Assembly: GCA_965234685.1 (NCBI GenBank) | Contig: OZ248539.1 | Span: 1,054,001-1,118,000 of the forward strand | Direction: 5' to 3' | From: Fimbriimonas planktonicus | GTDB lineage: Bacteria > Armatimonadota > Fimbriimonadia > Fimbriimonadales > Fimbriimonadaceae | Length of the DNA: 64,000 nt | Shown here: positions 34,296 to 42,312 of the stretch, in pieces | Layout: every line of letters begins with the position of its first letter | How positions within the stretch are numbered: the stretch's first letter is position 1 | Position numbers and translations under genes: made by a program | Notes under the pieces: model-generated | The model's database searches: none | What the model saw: only the letters and a program-made list of their open reading frames with translations | What the model was told of the DNA's origin: nothing

Positions 34296-35771
34296 ATGGG
34301 CGCGCAAAGAGCACTAACGGCAATCGTCTTCACCGACGCAGTGGGCTTCAGCGCCATGGCGTCCACCGATGAGTCCCTGGCATTCCGCCTCATCGAACAG
34401 GACTTTGCCCTCATGCGCCAACTTGCCTCCGTACACCAAGGGCAGGCGCTCAAGACGACCGGCGACGGAATGTTGTTGGTGTTCGGTAGCGCCGTACAGG
34501 CCGCCACCTGGAGCGTGGACCTCCAAGCCCGGATGCGAGAGCGTGCGAAATCCGAGCCTGGGCCATTCTTCGAGCACCGAATCGGCCTCCACGTTGGCGA
34601 TGTCCTTTTGAGCGAAGATGATGCCCAGGGCGATGGCGTAAATGTAGCGGCCCGTTTGCAATCAGGCGCTCCGGCCGGGGGTGTGTGGCTAAGCGCCACG
34701 GCCTACGACCTAATCAAGAGCCGAACGGAATTCAACCTAATCTCGCGCGGAAAGCAGGAGTTCAAGAACATCCCTGCGCCGATCGAGGTTTACGAAATTC
34801 CGGGCGATCCATCCACGCGGAGTACAGAAGTAGCGCCAAAGGCGAGCCCCGCACGAAACAACAACACTTTGCTCGCGGGTTTGGGCAGCGCCGTCGTGGT
34901 GCTCAGCATCGCCGTCGCCGCCATCGCGCTCAACCGGCCCACGAACACCGTGACCAAAGTCGTCCCTGGAGAGCGAGTCGTTGAGCGGGTATCGGTACCG
35001 CTGTTCGAGAACTTGAAAGATGTCGAAAAGTTTGCCGAGGAAGAAGAAGCCGAGAAGGCATCGCCTAAGCCGCCCACCCCACCGAAGCCGAAGGACGATC
35101 CCACTGTCGCAAGTGCAGCCCTGAAAGCGGCAGAGACCTCGATCAAAGCAGACAAAGCTGCAGCTGGCGCTGCCTTAGAAGCGGATCCGGACGCGTCAGT
35201 TGATGAAGAAAATATGAAGGCGTTTGGCCAAAAGATGGCGGAGGAATTTAAGGATTTCGACAAAATGTTCGACTCCCCTGATTTCGCGGCCAAAGCCGCG
35301 AAAGGGATTGACCGCATGCCAGGCCTGCGCACGCTGAGGGCGTTCGAAGAAAAGGTGAAGGCGAGCAAGTCCACCTACGATTTTCAAGGCATCATCGATT
35401 ACATCGCATCCGAAAAGGCTCTCGCTGGGAATCCTATTGCCCTAACCAAGAGCCATTGGGTTCGGCTGGAAAAGCTAAAATCTTGGATGCAGACCGAACT
35501 TGCGCGCACTAACGAGCAAAGCCCGCTTGAACTCCCAAGCCTGGGAAGACAATCCCGCACCCTTTGGGCAGATGGAAGCAAGCTTGTACTTCAAACCGGC
35601 GAGGTGAAGGTCACGAAGGATCTGACCGAGCTGAAGCCAACCGAGTTTGCGGCAATCGCTCGGACCTTGCTCAAAAAGGAACCCAGCCTAGAGCAGGCGG
35701 CTCACCTACGAGACTTTGAAAGAGAATACGACCTAGTCCCAAGCGGACCGCGCCGCTTACGGAAAAATTAG
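34296..35771 (+). CDS. Class III adenylate/guanylate cyclase domain protein with membrane helix
   Basis: Residues 1-165 form a class III cyclase domain: AIVFTDAVGFSAM (first metal Asp), LKTTGDGMLLVFGSA (second metal Asp), RIGLHVGDVL and GDGVNVAARLQ with the Asn and Arg that stabilise the transition state. Residues about 188-210 (LLAGLGSAVVVLSIAVAAIAL) make one transmembrane helix. The remaining 280 residues are an exported, Lys/Pro/Glu-rich then helical region of unknown fold. The cyclase thus lies on the cytoplasmic side and the unknown domain outside, suggesting a receptor cyclase, although the catalytic domain is N-terminal. A GAGAGGGG sequence precedes the ATG. Confidence 0.88.
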   Translation: MGAQRALTAIVFTDAVGFSAMASTDESLAFRLIEQDFALMRQLASVHQGQALKTTGDGMLLVFGSAVQAATWSVDLQARMRERAKSEPGPFFEHRIGLHVGDVLLSEDDAQGDGVNVAARLQSGAPAGGVWLSATAYDLIKSRTEFNLISRGKQEFKNIPAPIEVYEIPGDPSTRSTEVAPKASPARNNNTLLAGLGSAVVVLSIAVAAIALNRPTNTVTKVVPGERVVERVSVPLFENLKDVEKFAEEEEAEKASPKPPTPPKPKDDPTVASAALKAAETSIKADKAAAGAALEADPDASVDEENMKAFGQKMAEEFKDFDKMFDSPDFAAKAAKGIDRMPGLRTLRAFEEKVKASKSTYDFQGIIDYIASEKALAGNPIALTKSHWVRLEKLKSWMQTELARTNEQSPLELPSLGRQSRTLWADGSKLVLQTGEVKVTKDLTELKPTEFAAIARTLLKKEPSLEQAAHLRDFEREYDLVPSGPRRLRKN

Positions 35772-35777
35772 AGGGAC

Positions 35778-35854
35778 TGGTCGGGGCGACCAGATTCGAA
35801 CTGATGACCTCATGTACCCAAAACACGCGCTCTACCAAACTGAGCTACGCCCCG
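35778..35854 (-). tRNA. tRNA-Pro (UGG)
   Basis: On the minus strand the sequence folds as a standard cloverleaf: acceptor CGGGGCG with CGCCCCG, D-stem GCTC/GAGC, anticodon arm CGTGT-TTTGGGT-ACATG with anticodon TGG, five-base variable loop, T-arm with TTCGAAT, discriminator A and an encoded CCA end (35778-35780). The length of 77 with CCA is typical of tRNA-Pro. Confidence 0.97.
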
Positions 35855-35923
35855 ACAGGAAAGAGAATATACCCGGATATTTGACGGCTTTTCTGGCATA
35901 ACCGGGCAACCCAAAGCAGAAAA

Positions 35924-35961
35924 CAAAAAACGGCCCCGACTCAATCTGAGTCGGGGCCGTT
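35924..35961 (-). terminator. Intrinsic terminator of groES-groEL
   Basis: A perfect 15-bp inverted repeat (35929-35943 with 35947-35961, loop ATC) is followed on the minus strand by a T-rich run. It lies 16 bases after the groEL stop codon. Confidence 0.93.
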
Positions 35962-35976
35962 GATTTACGAACTACC

Positions 35977-37602
35977 TCAGTAGTCCATGTCGCCCATTCC
36001 GCCAGGACCCGCTGGAGCAGCGGACTTCGGAGCAGGCTTCTCGACCACGAGGGTCTCGGTGGTGAGAACGAGGCCAGCGATGGACGCAGCGTTCTGAATG
36101 GTCGATCGGGTGACCTTTGCAGGGTCAACGATGCCAGCAGCAACCATGTCCACGATCTCGCCGGTGATGGCGTTGAGACCGAAGCCAGGAGCAGCGTTTC
36201 GAACGTGCTCGACCACAACCGATCCTTCCAGACCAGCGTTCTTTGCGATCTGTCGAAGTGGTTCTTCTATGGCTCGCTTTACGATGGCGAGGCCGGTGGC
36301 TTCGTCAGAAGTAAGACCTTCTGCCGAAAGCGCGCCAGCTGCGCGGAGAAGGGTTACACCGCCGCCAGGGACGATGCCTTCTTCAACGGCCGCTCGAGTT
36401 GCGCTGAGCGCATCTTCGTATCGGTGCTTCTTTTCCTTGAGCTCGGTCTCGGTGGAAGCGCCAACCTTGATGACGGCAACGCCGCCGCTGAGCTTCGCAA
36501 GTCGCTCCTGCAGCTTTTCTCGGTCGTAGTTGCTGTCGGTGTTCTCGATCTGGCTCTTGATCTGGTCAATTCGGCCGAGAACGGCTTCCTTGCTGCCAGC
36601 GCCTTCGATGATGGTGGTCTCTTCTTTCGAAATGACAACCTTCTTCGCGGTGCCGAGCATGTCGATGGTGACGTTGTCCAACTTCGTGCCGAGGTCTTCG
36701 CTGATGAAGCTGCCCGAGGTGAGGATGGCGATGTCTTCCAACATGGCCTTTCGTCGATCGCCAAAGCCTGGGGCCTTGACTGCAGCAACCTGGAGCACGC
36801 CTCGGATCTTGTTCAGAACGAGGGTTGCGAGAGCGTCGCCTTCAATGTCCTCAGCGATGACCAAGATTGGTCGTCGTGCCGTAGCGGCCTTTTCGAGGAA
36901 CGGCAGGAAGTCCTGCGCGCTGCTGATCTTCTTCTCGTGGATGAGGATCAGCGGATTGTCGAGAACGGCTTCCATGCGCTCTGGATCGGTGACGAAGTAT
37001 GGGCTGAGGTAGCCGCGGTCGAACTGCATACCTTCGACCACTTCGAGCATGGTGTCTCGACCCTTCGACTCTTCGACGGTGATGACGCCGTCCTTGCCGA
37101 CCTTGTCCATTGCTTCGGCAACGTGCTTGCCGACTTCTGGGTCGTTGCCCGCGATCGTGGCAACGAACTCAACCTGTTCCTTGTCCTTGATCGGCTGAGC
37201 GGTGGCCTTGATGAAATCGATGACCTGAATAACGGCCTTGTCGATTCCTCGCTTTACGGCGATTGGGTTTCCACCAGCGGCGACGTAGCGAAGGCCTTCG
37301 TTAACGATGGCCTGAGCAAGCACGGTCGCGGTCGTGGTTCCGTCACCGGCGACGTCGTTGGTCTTGGAGGCAACTTCCTTACAAAGCTGCGCGCCCATGT
37401 TCTCGTATGGATCGTCGAGTTCGATTTCCTTGGCGACGGTGACGCCGTCCTTGGTGATCGTTGGGCTGCCCCACTTCTTGTCGAGGACGACGTTTCGTCC
37501 CTTAGGTCCGAGGGTCACCTTGACCGCGTCGGCAACCTTGTTGACACCGCGCTCAAGGGCGCGACGTGCGTGTTCATCGTAAATTAGGTTCTTTGCTGCC
37601 AT
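35977..37602 (-). CDS. groL: 60 kDa chaperonin GroEL
   Basis: At 541 residues this is a standard GroEL. It has AAKNLIYDEHARRALERGVNK at the N-terminus, the ATP-site segments LGPKGRNVVLDKKWGSP and GDGTTTATVLAQAIV, and IVPGGGVTLLRA near the C-terminus; the tail GPGGMGDMDY is a short GGM-type end. It forms the double-ring folding chamber with GroES. It lies 14 bases after groES in a two-gene unit closed by a strong terminator. Confidence 0.99.
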   Translation of the reverse strand: MAAKNLIYDEHARRALERGVNKVADAVKVTLGPKGRNVVLDKKWGSPTITKDGVTVAKEIELDDPYENMGAQLCKEVASKTNDVAGDGTTTATVLAQAIVNEGLRYVAAGGNPIAVKRGIDKAVIQVIDFIKATAQPIKDKEQVEFVATIAGNDPEVGKHVAEAMDKVGKDGVITVEESKGRDTMLEVVEGMQFDRGYLSPYFVTDPERMEAVLDNPLILIHEKKISSAQDFLPFLEKAATARRPILVIAEDIEGDALATLVLNKIRGVLQVAAVKAPGFGDRRKAMLEDIAILTSGSFISEDLGTKLDNVTIDMLGTAKKVVISKEETTIIEGAGSKEAVLGRIDQIKSQIENTDSNYDREKLQERLAKLSGGVAVIKVGASTETELKEKKHRYEDALSATRAAVEEGIVPGGGVTLLRAAGALSAEGLTSDEATGLAIVKRAIEEPLRQIAKNAGLEGSVVVEHVRNAAPGFGLNAITGEIVDMVAAGIVDPAKVTRSTIQNAASIAGLVLTTETLVVEKPAPKSAAPAGPGGMGDMDY

Positions 37603-37616
37603 GTTCGTTTGCTCCG

Positions 37617-37907
37617 TTAGTTCAGAATCGCGTAGATCTGATCCTCGTCCAGGATCGTGTAGTCGGTGCCTTCGACGGTGACTTCATTTCCGCCGTACTT
37701 GCTGAAGAGCACTCGATCGCCAACGTTGACGGTCAGGGTGTTGCGCTCGCCGTTGTCGAGAACGCGGCCGTTGCCGGTGGCAATGACGGTGCCCTCTTGT
37801 GGCTTCTTCTTGGCGCTGTCCGGGAGAAAGATGCCGCTTGCAGTCTTTTCTTCTGCTTCCAGCAACTGAACGACGACCTTATCGCCGAGTGGTTTGAGTG
37901 ATGCCAT
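37617..37907 (-). CDS. groS: 10 kDa chaperonin GroES
   Basis: The 96 residues show LKPLGDKVVVQLLEAEEKTA, the mobile loop with SGIFLPDSAKKKPQEG, the roof segment and the C-terminal TDYTILDEDQIYAIL. GroES caps GroEL. It is the first gene of the operon, directly downstream of a CIRCE-like operator and a sigma-70 type promoter. Confidence 0.98.
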   Translation of the reverse strand: MASLKPLGDKVVVQLLEAEEKTASGIFLPDSAKKKPQEGTVIATGNGRVLDNGERNTLTVNVGDRVLFSKYGGNEVTVEGTDYTILDEDQIYAILN

Positions 37908-37947
37908 TGCGTGTCTCCATACGCCGAGCGGCCTCCGCCAGACGGAA

Positions 37948-37974
37948 TTAGCACTCTCAGCGTTTGTCTGCTAA
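37948..37974 (-). promoter_or_regulatory. CIRCE-like operator of groESL
   Basis: TTAGCACTC, nine bases, then GTCTGCTAA. The first half is a perfect CIRCE half-site and the other matches GAGTGCTAA at seven of nine positions. CIRCE binds the HrcA repressor and is relieved on heat shock. The two mismatches lie next to the spacer. It sits between the promoter and groES, where CIRCE is usually found. Confidence 0.8.
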
Positions 37975-38003
37975 TTTTGGCACTCTTTCGGCCAGAGTGT
38001 CAA
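37974..38003 (-). promoter_or_regulatory. groESL promoter with overlapping dyad
   Basis: On the minus strand a perfect TTGACA (38003-37998) is followed after 18 bases by CAAAAT (37979-37974) as the -10 box. The spacer carries an 8-bp inverted repeat (GACACTCT with AGAGTGCC, one wobble) whose arms contain the same ACTC/GAGT core as CIRCE, so a second regulator or a second HrcA contact is possible. Confidence 0.65.
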
Positions 38004-38119
38004 CGCTGGCGGGACCAAAACCGCAGGAAATATTCGCTCAGCAAGGATCCGATCCTTGTCAAACCGATTGCGAGCAAGGCAACCACGAGAAAGTCGCTCC
38101 AACCCGCGTTCGATGCCGT

Positions 38120-38125
38120 TAAAAT
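38120..38125 (+). promoter_or_regulatory. -10 box placed for a leaderless start
   Basis: TAAAAT is followed by exactly six bases and then the ATG at 38132, with no usable Shine-Dalgarno. Transcription from this box would begin at the start codon. Confidence 0.5.
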
Positions 38126-38131
38126 GGGGAC

Positions 38132-38992
38132 ATGCAAAGCATTCAACTCTCCAACGAAGAAAGAGTCAGCCAGCGCCTCAGCGATGAGAACCTTGCCAAG
38201 GCTGTTGCGGCCATCGATACCGACGGCTTTGTCGTGATCGAAGACGTGGTCAACCTCGATCACATCGAAATCGTGAAGGAGCGCGTGCTCGCCGATGTTG
38301 AGCTTTTGCAGAACCGACCGAACGCCCCGTTCAACTGGAACCGCGGCAACATCCAGCAAGACCCACCGCCGTTCCCGCCGTACTTATTCCGCGACATTCT
38401 GGTCAACGAATTCGCGATTCAGGTCACTCATGCCGTGCTTGGAAACGGAATGTACTGCGCGTTCTACAGCGGCAATACCGCCGTCCAAAGCGAAGACCGA
38501 CAGCCGGTCCACGCCGATAGCGGCCAGCTTTGGCCGGTGCAAAAAATCGCCCACCCGCCGTACTCGCTGGTTGTCAACGTGCCGCTGGTCGACATGTCCG
38601 CCGAGAACGGCAGCACTGAAATTTGGCCCGGAACCCATGCCGATACCTCCGTGACCATGCAAGATGGCGATATCAAGGTCTCACCCGAGCGTCAAGCCGA
38701 GCGAGCGCTAGAGGCGCGTCCGCTCCAGCCAACCGTCCGCGCCGGCAGCATCCTGATTCGAGATATGCGCATGTGGCACGCCGGTATGCCGAACCGAACA
38801 CCAAACCCCCGACCGATGCTCGCCATGATCCACAGCGTCGGCTGGTTCCCCGGCGGCACGGTGCGGTTCCAGAAGGGAAGCGAAGACTTCCTCGCCCACG
38901 ACGTCCTTAACTGGCGCGCCGACTTCGTAGACCACGTAGACCACATCTCGGCTCCGGGCGGATTTGAGTTCGTGGGTACGAGTTCGAACTAA
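38132..38992 (+). CDS. Phytanoyl-CoA dioxygenase (PhyH) family protein
   Basis: This 286-residue Fe(II)/2-oxoglutarate dioxygenase-like protein has an early TDGFVVIEDVVNLDHIEIV segment, the metal-binding HxD in PVHADSGQ, and the distal His plus 2-oxoglutarate-binding Arg in MWHAGMPNRTPNPRPM. Bacterial PhyH proteins hydroxylate diverse small molecules, and the substrate here is unknown. It stands alone on the plus strand, and its 3' end overlaps a small minus-strand frame by four bases. Confidence 0.9.
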   Translation: MQSIQLSNEERVSQRLSDENLAKAVAAIDTDGFVVIEDVVNLDHIEIVKERVLADVELLQNRPNAPFNWNRGNIQQDPPPFPPYLFRDILVNEFAIQVTHAVLGNGMYCAFYSGNTAVQSEDRQPVHADSGQLWPVQKIAHPPYSLVVNVPLVDMSAENGSTEIWPGTHADTSVTMQDGDIKVSPERQAERALEARPLQPTVRAGSILIRDMRMWHAGMPNRTPNPRPMLAMIHSVGWFPGGTVRFQKGSEDFLAHDVLNWRADFVDHVDHISAPGGFEFVGTSSN

Positions 38993-39201
38993 CGCGTCCT
39001 AAACATCCAGCCTGAGACACTATAGTTTCCGGCTGGACCGTTCCATTGCGGAGTGCAGTCAAATACTCTCCATCCGAGTAGCTGAGACTCCAGCATCTTT
39101 AGAACGGCAATCACTTGGGAACCGGCCACCGCGGCTAGGAAACTATGGCTGTAATTCGTGTTCCTTATCAACTTCTTGGCATCATTCTCGTCTGAGCGCA
39201 T
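38989..39201 (-). CDS. Small hypothetical protein
   Basis: A 70-codon frame from the ATG at 39201 overlaps the end of the HEAT-like gene by 20 bases. An upstream in-frame start at 39234 would lengthen it to 81. The sequence has a hydrophobic helix in the middle (FLAAVAGSQVIAVLKML) and an aromatic, Gly-rich end. No family is recognised. It might be a real downstream gene of the cluster or a remnant. Confidence 0.4.
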   Translation of the reverse strand: MRSDENDAKKLIRNTNYSHSFLAAVAGSQVIAVLKMLESQLLGWRVFDCTPQWNGPAGNYSVSGWMFRTR

Positions 39202-39895
39202 CGGCAACCGCCTCTCGCACATCCGCGTTTGCATCGCTCTTTAACTGCAAAATCAAAGCCCGCGTTCTTTTATCTTCGCTCCAACCGAACGCCCTCACTG
39301 CATACATCCTCACGTTCCCTGACTCATGCGTCAGAAATGGACCAAGAGCCTTTCGTAAAGCTGTCGCGTCAACGCGACTCGCATGAAACATCACGGCGTA
39401 AAGGGCACTTAGGAGAATAGGTTCCTTTGCTTCCTTCGCCAGCACGTCCAAGATAAAGTCCATATCAAACATTTCAGTCTCGAAAGCCATCGCTTCAAGC
39501 ACGTCAGATTTCAGTTCGATGTTCTTCATCGAAGAATATAGCTTTGTCAGGCTTGCATGCGAAGCCGGGGTGTCAATGCGGGCTATAGCATAGAGCAGGG
39601 CACCAAACAAGTCTCGATCTTCACCTGTTATAAATGAATCTTCTTCGCCTCCGTTAGGTTGAAGGCGATCATGAACCGACCAAGTCAACTGCTCCAATAC
39701 TTTCAACCCGCGGCGACAAGAGAATTGGCCGAGCAGAAAGGCCGCCATGTTCTGCTCATTCGTTGTGGCGCTGGCAGATCTGACTTCAGATAAAAGTGCG
39801 CCGCATATGGAAGATCTCGCCGGATGCTTTTGTCTGATTGTAGTGAGCTCAATCTGGCGATGCCTTAGCAGTTGAAGCCGATCGCCTGCCGCCAT
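39182..39895 (-). CDS. HEAT-repeat-like protein
   Basis: The 237 residues are almost wholly helical. The C-terminal part shows HEAT-type repeats (ESGNVRMYAVRAFGWSEDKR, then NADVREAVADALRRE), and earlier repeats are weaker. HEAT proteins in such small clusters often act as binding adaptors or as immunity proteins for contact toxins, but no toxin is seen beside it. The palindromic repeat block starts immediately before its start codon, so its expression signals may lie in that element. Confidence 0.65.
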   Translation of the reverse strand: MAAGDRLQLLRHRQIELTTIRQKHPARSSICGALLSEVRSASATTNEQNMAAFLLGQFSCRRGLKVLEQLTWSVHDRLQPNGGEEDSFITGEDRDLFGALLYAIARIDTPASHASLTKLYSSMKNIELKSDVLEAMAFETEMFDMDFILDVLAKEAKEPILLSALYAVMFHASRVDATALRKALGPFLTHESGNVRMYAVRAFGWSEDKRTRALILQLKSDANADVREAVADALRRE

Positions 39896-39899
39896 CTAG

Positions 39900-40145
39900 T
39901 TACGTTCCATCGAATGCGGTGCCCGGGACGAAAGCAAAAGCATTCGAACCCGACCCAGCCCCGACCCCGGCAGGGGTCGAAGAAGGTAGCCAGGCATTGA
40001 AAATGCCTGGAATAGCCGTCCCCGCAAAAGTCCGAGGCGCGCAGCGACCCCAGCGCGAATTGAAACTACCGACCACGGCCCCATTGTAGGGCAAGTTCCT
40101 GGCCCTGAACATGTGAAACCCGAAGCGCGTTGTTGGAATGAGTGC
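39900..40145. repeat. Palindrome-rich non-coding repeat element
   Basis: This 250-base GC-rich block between two minus-strand genes contains successive hairpins: TCGAATGC/GCATTCGA (39910-39917 with 39940-39947), CGACCCC/GGGGTCG (39962-39968 with 39973-39979) and a perfect CCAGGCATT/AATGCCTGG (39990-39998 with 40002-40010). A 100-codon minus-strand frame crosses it but has no protein-like composition. The layout resembles interspersed repeats that I associate with planctomycete-type genomes, but I see no second copy here. Confidence 0.55.
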
Positions 40146-40163
40146 ACCTCCCCTGATTCGGCA

Positions 40164-40556
40164 TCAGGATATCGCCAGAAGAAACAGTCCCTGGCCATCC
40201 GCTAGAACCATCAAACATTCCAACTGCCGGAGCTCAGCAACGGCCTCATCTGGCAGATCCTCTCCCACTATCGCGTGACCGTTAATCGTCTCCACGAGTT
40301 CAATCGGCACCGCCGGCGGCCGATCAGCCGAGAAGAAAAGGACCTGGTCGAAGTGGGTGAAGAGCTTGGGTCCCTCCTCCAGCAGGGTGATGGGTTCGAT
40401 TTCCAACTGAGAAAGTTCGTTCAACCGCGCTTCTGGCAGCACCCTTCTAACCCAGGACGCATCCAGGTCGGAGTCGAGACAGGTGACGAGCGCGCTCCGC
40501 GCATGTTCTGGCAATCCAACTGCGAGCAGGTGCCGCAAAAGCACAGACTCGATCAA
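40164..40556 (-). CDS. Hypothetical protein
   Basis: This 130-residue protein has no recognised family. It begins IESVLLRHLLAVGLPEHARSALV, is rich in Leu/Glu and ends with a hydrophobic LECLMVLADGQGLFLLAIS. Its start overlaps the stop of the glycosyltransferase-like gene as ATGA, so it is translationally coupled to it and is probably a partner or accessory subunit. Confidence 0.65.
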   Translation of the reverse strand: MIESVLLRHLLAVGLPEHARSALVTCLDSDLDASWVRRVLPEARLNELSQLEIEPITLLEEGPKLFTHFDQVLFFSADRPPAVPIELVETINGHAIVGEDLPDEAVAELRQLECLMVLADGQGLFLLAIS

Positions 40557-41944
40557 ACTTCCCTCTTAAACCGCACAACAAAATGTTCGACGACCTCCTC
40601 ATAAGTGCCGGGACCGCAATCGACCATCTTGCGCAACATGGCGAAAGCATCGTCGGCCCTTCCACCCATGCGGAGTATGTATTCATCCACTTTAAGCGGA
40701 GCTTGTTCAGAGCTCACAACATGCCTCAAGTAACCAATGTCCTGATCCGTAAACGTGAGGGGGAAGCCAACATAGGACAGTCGGGCCTGGCGATCAAAGC
40801 TTGCATAATCCTGATCATTTTTGTGCTGCTCATAGAGTCTGTCGAGTCCCGTCGTTTTCAGCATGCCGGTTCGCAGCGTAGCGAGCACAATCGGGCCATC
40901 AAGCTCATCGGTCGCCCAGTCTTTGTTCCGTTCAATTTTCACGGACTCTCGTCGCCTAATCTTCAACATTCTGTCGAGATTAGCGGCATCCATTCGGAGT
41001 CGTAGCCGATCATAGGGTAGAAGATCGCTCGGCCTAGGGCAAGCCAACCCAATCAATTCGTGTAGGCGGTCTACTAGGGAAATGTATCCCGTGTGAAAAG
41101 CTAGGAAAGCAATGCTAAGGTCGAGGACTCGGTGACGAAAAATAAAGGGCCCAGCCTTTCTTAAAACCTCCAGCTTGGATTCATAAGAAACCTCTTCGTC
41201 GCACGCTACTTTGCAAAGCCAAGATAACAGGCTCATGTCGCCAAGGTCTTTCGTCGGTTGCCAGTCACGGAGTTCGTCGACCAAAGTCTGATATTGCCCC
41301 GGTTGAGCATTCCGAAGCCGCATCGTACGGGCAAAGGTCTCGTTCGGAGATACCGAATCTGCTGTCCATGGATGCTTTATTCCGCACAGGTCCTCTAGAG
41401 TAGTTTGATGCCGTATGATTGGCGCATGAACAAGGCTCACTTCGCCAGGGTGCGCGTCTTGGATATGTGCGTAACGTAATCCAGCATAAGGGGTTCCGAC
41501 GTACACATCACCGGCCGGCTGTCGCCATGCCCGAGGTTGAAGCGAATAGCAATTCAGCTCGTCGCCAACATACTCCGCCCGACGGAACTCGATAATCGAC
41601 GACATTGATCGCAACTCGAAAGAGAGTTCGGGAAGAAATGGATAGTCTGGCGGCGGCGGCTCTAAGGTCTCGTCGCTGTCAAGGCGGAAGCACCAACTAC
41701 CCACCGGAACCTGGCGCAACAAGGTGTTCAGAGCAAGCGTCCGATCCCTCGTCCACTCAACCTCAACAAGCCGAACCCGACCGGTGGTCATAGGAGCCTG
41801 AGGCTCACTCCAAGGTTGAACCGCGATCAGCACTATTCTGCAATAATCCAGCAACGCCTTAACCGTCTTGGTCGGAAAATCCACCTGATCTGTGGCGAGG
41901 AGAATCCCAAAGTCAAATAGCCATCCGGTCGATTCGTCATTCAT
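40553..41944 (-). CDS. Glycosyltransferase-like protein with unknown C-terminal region
   Basis: The start is the ATG at 41944 (463 residues), which overlaps the upstream stop as ATGA. Residues 1-190 resemble a GT-A fold: VDFPTKTVKALLDYCRIVLIA, a RDRTLALNTLLRQVPVGSWC segment of the kind that precedes the metal site, and LDSDETLEP as a DxD-like motif. The following EVSLVHAPIIRHQT could supply the catalytic-site His. The remaining 270 residues are helical and unassigned. I call it glycosyltransferase-like from this motif pattern; donor and acceptor are unknown. Confidence 0.6.
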   Translation of the reverse strand: MNDESTGWLFDFGILLATDQVDFPTKTVKALLDYCRIVLIAVQPWSEPQAPMTTGRVRLVEVEWTRDRTLALNTLLRQVPVGSWCFRLDSDETLEPPPPDYPFLPELSFELRSMSSIIEFRRAEYVGDELNCYSLQPRAWRQPAGDVYVGTPYAGLRYAHIQDAHPGEVSLVHAPIIRHQTTLEDLCGIKHPWTADSVSPNETFARTMRLRNAQPGQYQTLVDELRDWQPTKDLGDMSLLSWLCKVACDEEVSYESKLEVLRKAGPFIFRHRVLDLSIAFLAFHTGYISLVDRLHELIGLACPRPSDLLPYDRLRLRMDAANLDRMLKIRRRESVKIERNKDWATDELDGPIVLATLRTGMLKTTGLDRLYEQHKNDQDYASFDRQARLSYVGFPLTFTDQDIGYLRHVVSSEQAPLKVDEYILRMGGRADDAFAMLRKMVDCGPGTYEEVVEHFVVRFKREV

Positions 41945-42273
41945 CGAAGGAGCACCCGGTACCTGTAAACGTTTGGCCCTGACTCGGCATCGAATTCCAA
42001 ACCTCCCAAGGCAAGCACCGTTCGAAACGTCCGATCGAGCCTGGAACGGTACCGAAACTCGATGCATTCCTCGTTAGCGCTGCTCCTCAAAATGCTCCAA
42101 CTCATGATCGCAGCAAGCAGCAATCCGATCCCAAAAAGCAAGGCACCACCAATTCCGAAGGTTTGCACGGCAGTGTCGCTGTAACTAGTTGCAATCTTCA
42201 GTGCCGATGCAAATGTTCCGAGGAAGATGAGAAACACCGCAACCGCCGACCTAAGAAGCGATCGTCGCACCAT
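41941..42273 (-). CDS. Two-helix membrane protein, unknown function
   Basis: From the ATG at 42273 this is 110 residues with two transmembrane helices (SAVAVFLIFLGTFASALKI and FGIGGALLFGIGLLLAAIMS) and a C-terminal cytoplasmic segment of about 50 residues rich in Arg, Tyr and Glu. A TTG at 42312 is an alternative start. No family is recognised. It overlaps the glycosyltransferase-like gene by four bases and opens the three-gene unit, so it may recruit that protein to the membrane. Confidence 0.6.
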   Translation of the reverse strand: MVRRSLLRSAVAVFLIFLGTFASALKIATSYSDTAVQTFGIGGALLFGIGLLLAAIMSWSILRSSANEECIEFRYRSRLDRTFRTVLALGGLEFDAESGPNVYRYRVLLR

Positions 42274-42312
42274 CTGTACTCTCGTTGTTCTGCTCTGGGG
42301 AGTGCTACTCAA

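Noticed and set aside
36205..37587. 460-codon plus-strand open frame
   Set aside because: It is antisense to the unambiguous groEL gene and has no protein-family resemblance; long antisense frames follow from the codon usage here.
39896..40198. 100-codon minus-strand frame
   Set aside because: It runs through consecutive perfect hairpins, has no family features, and is better explained as a non-coding repeat.
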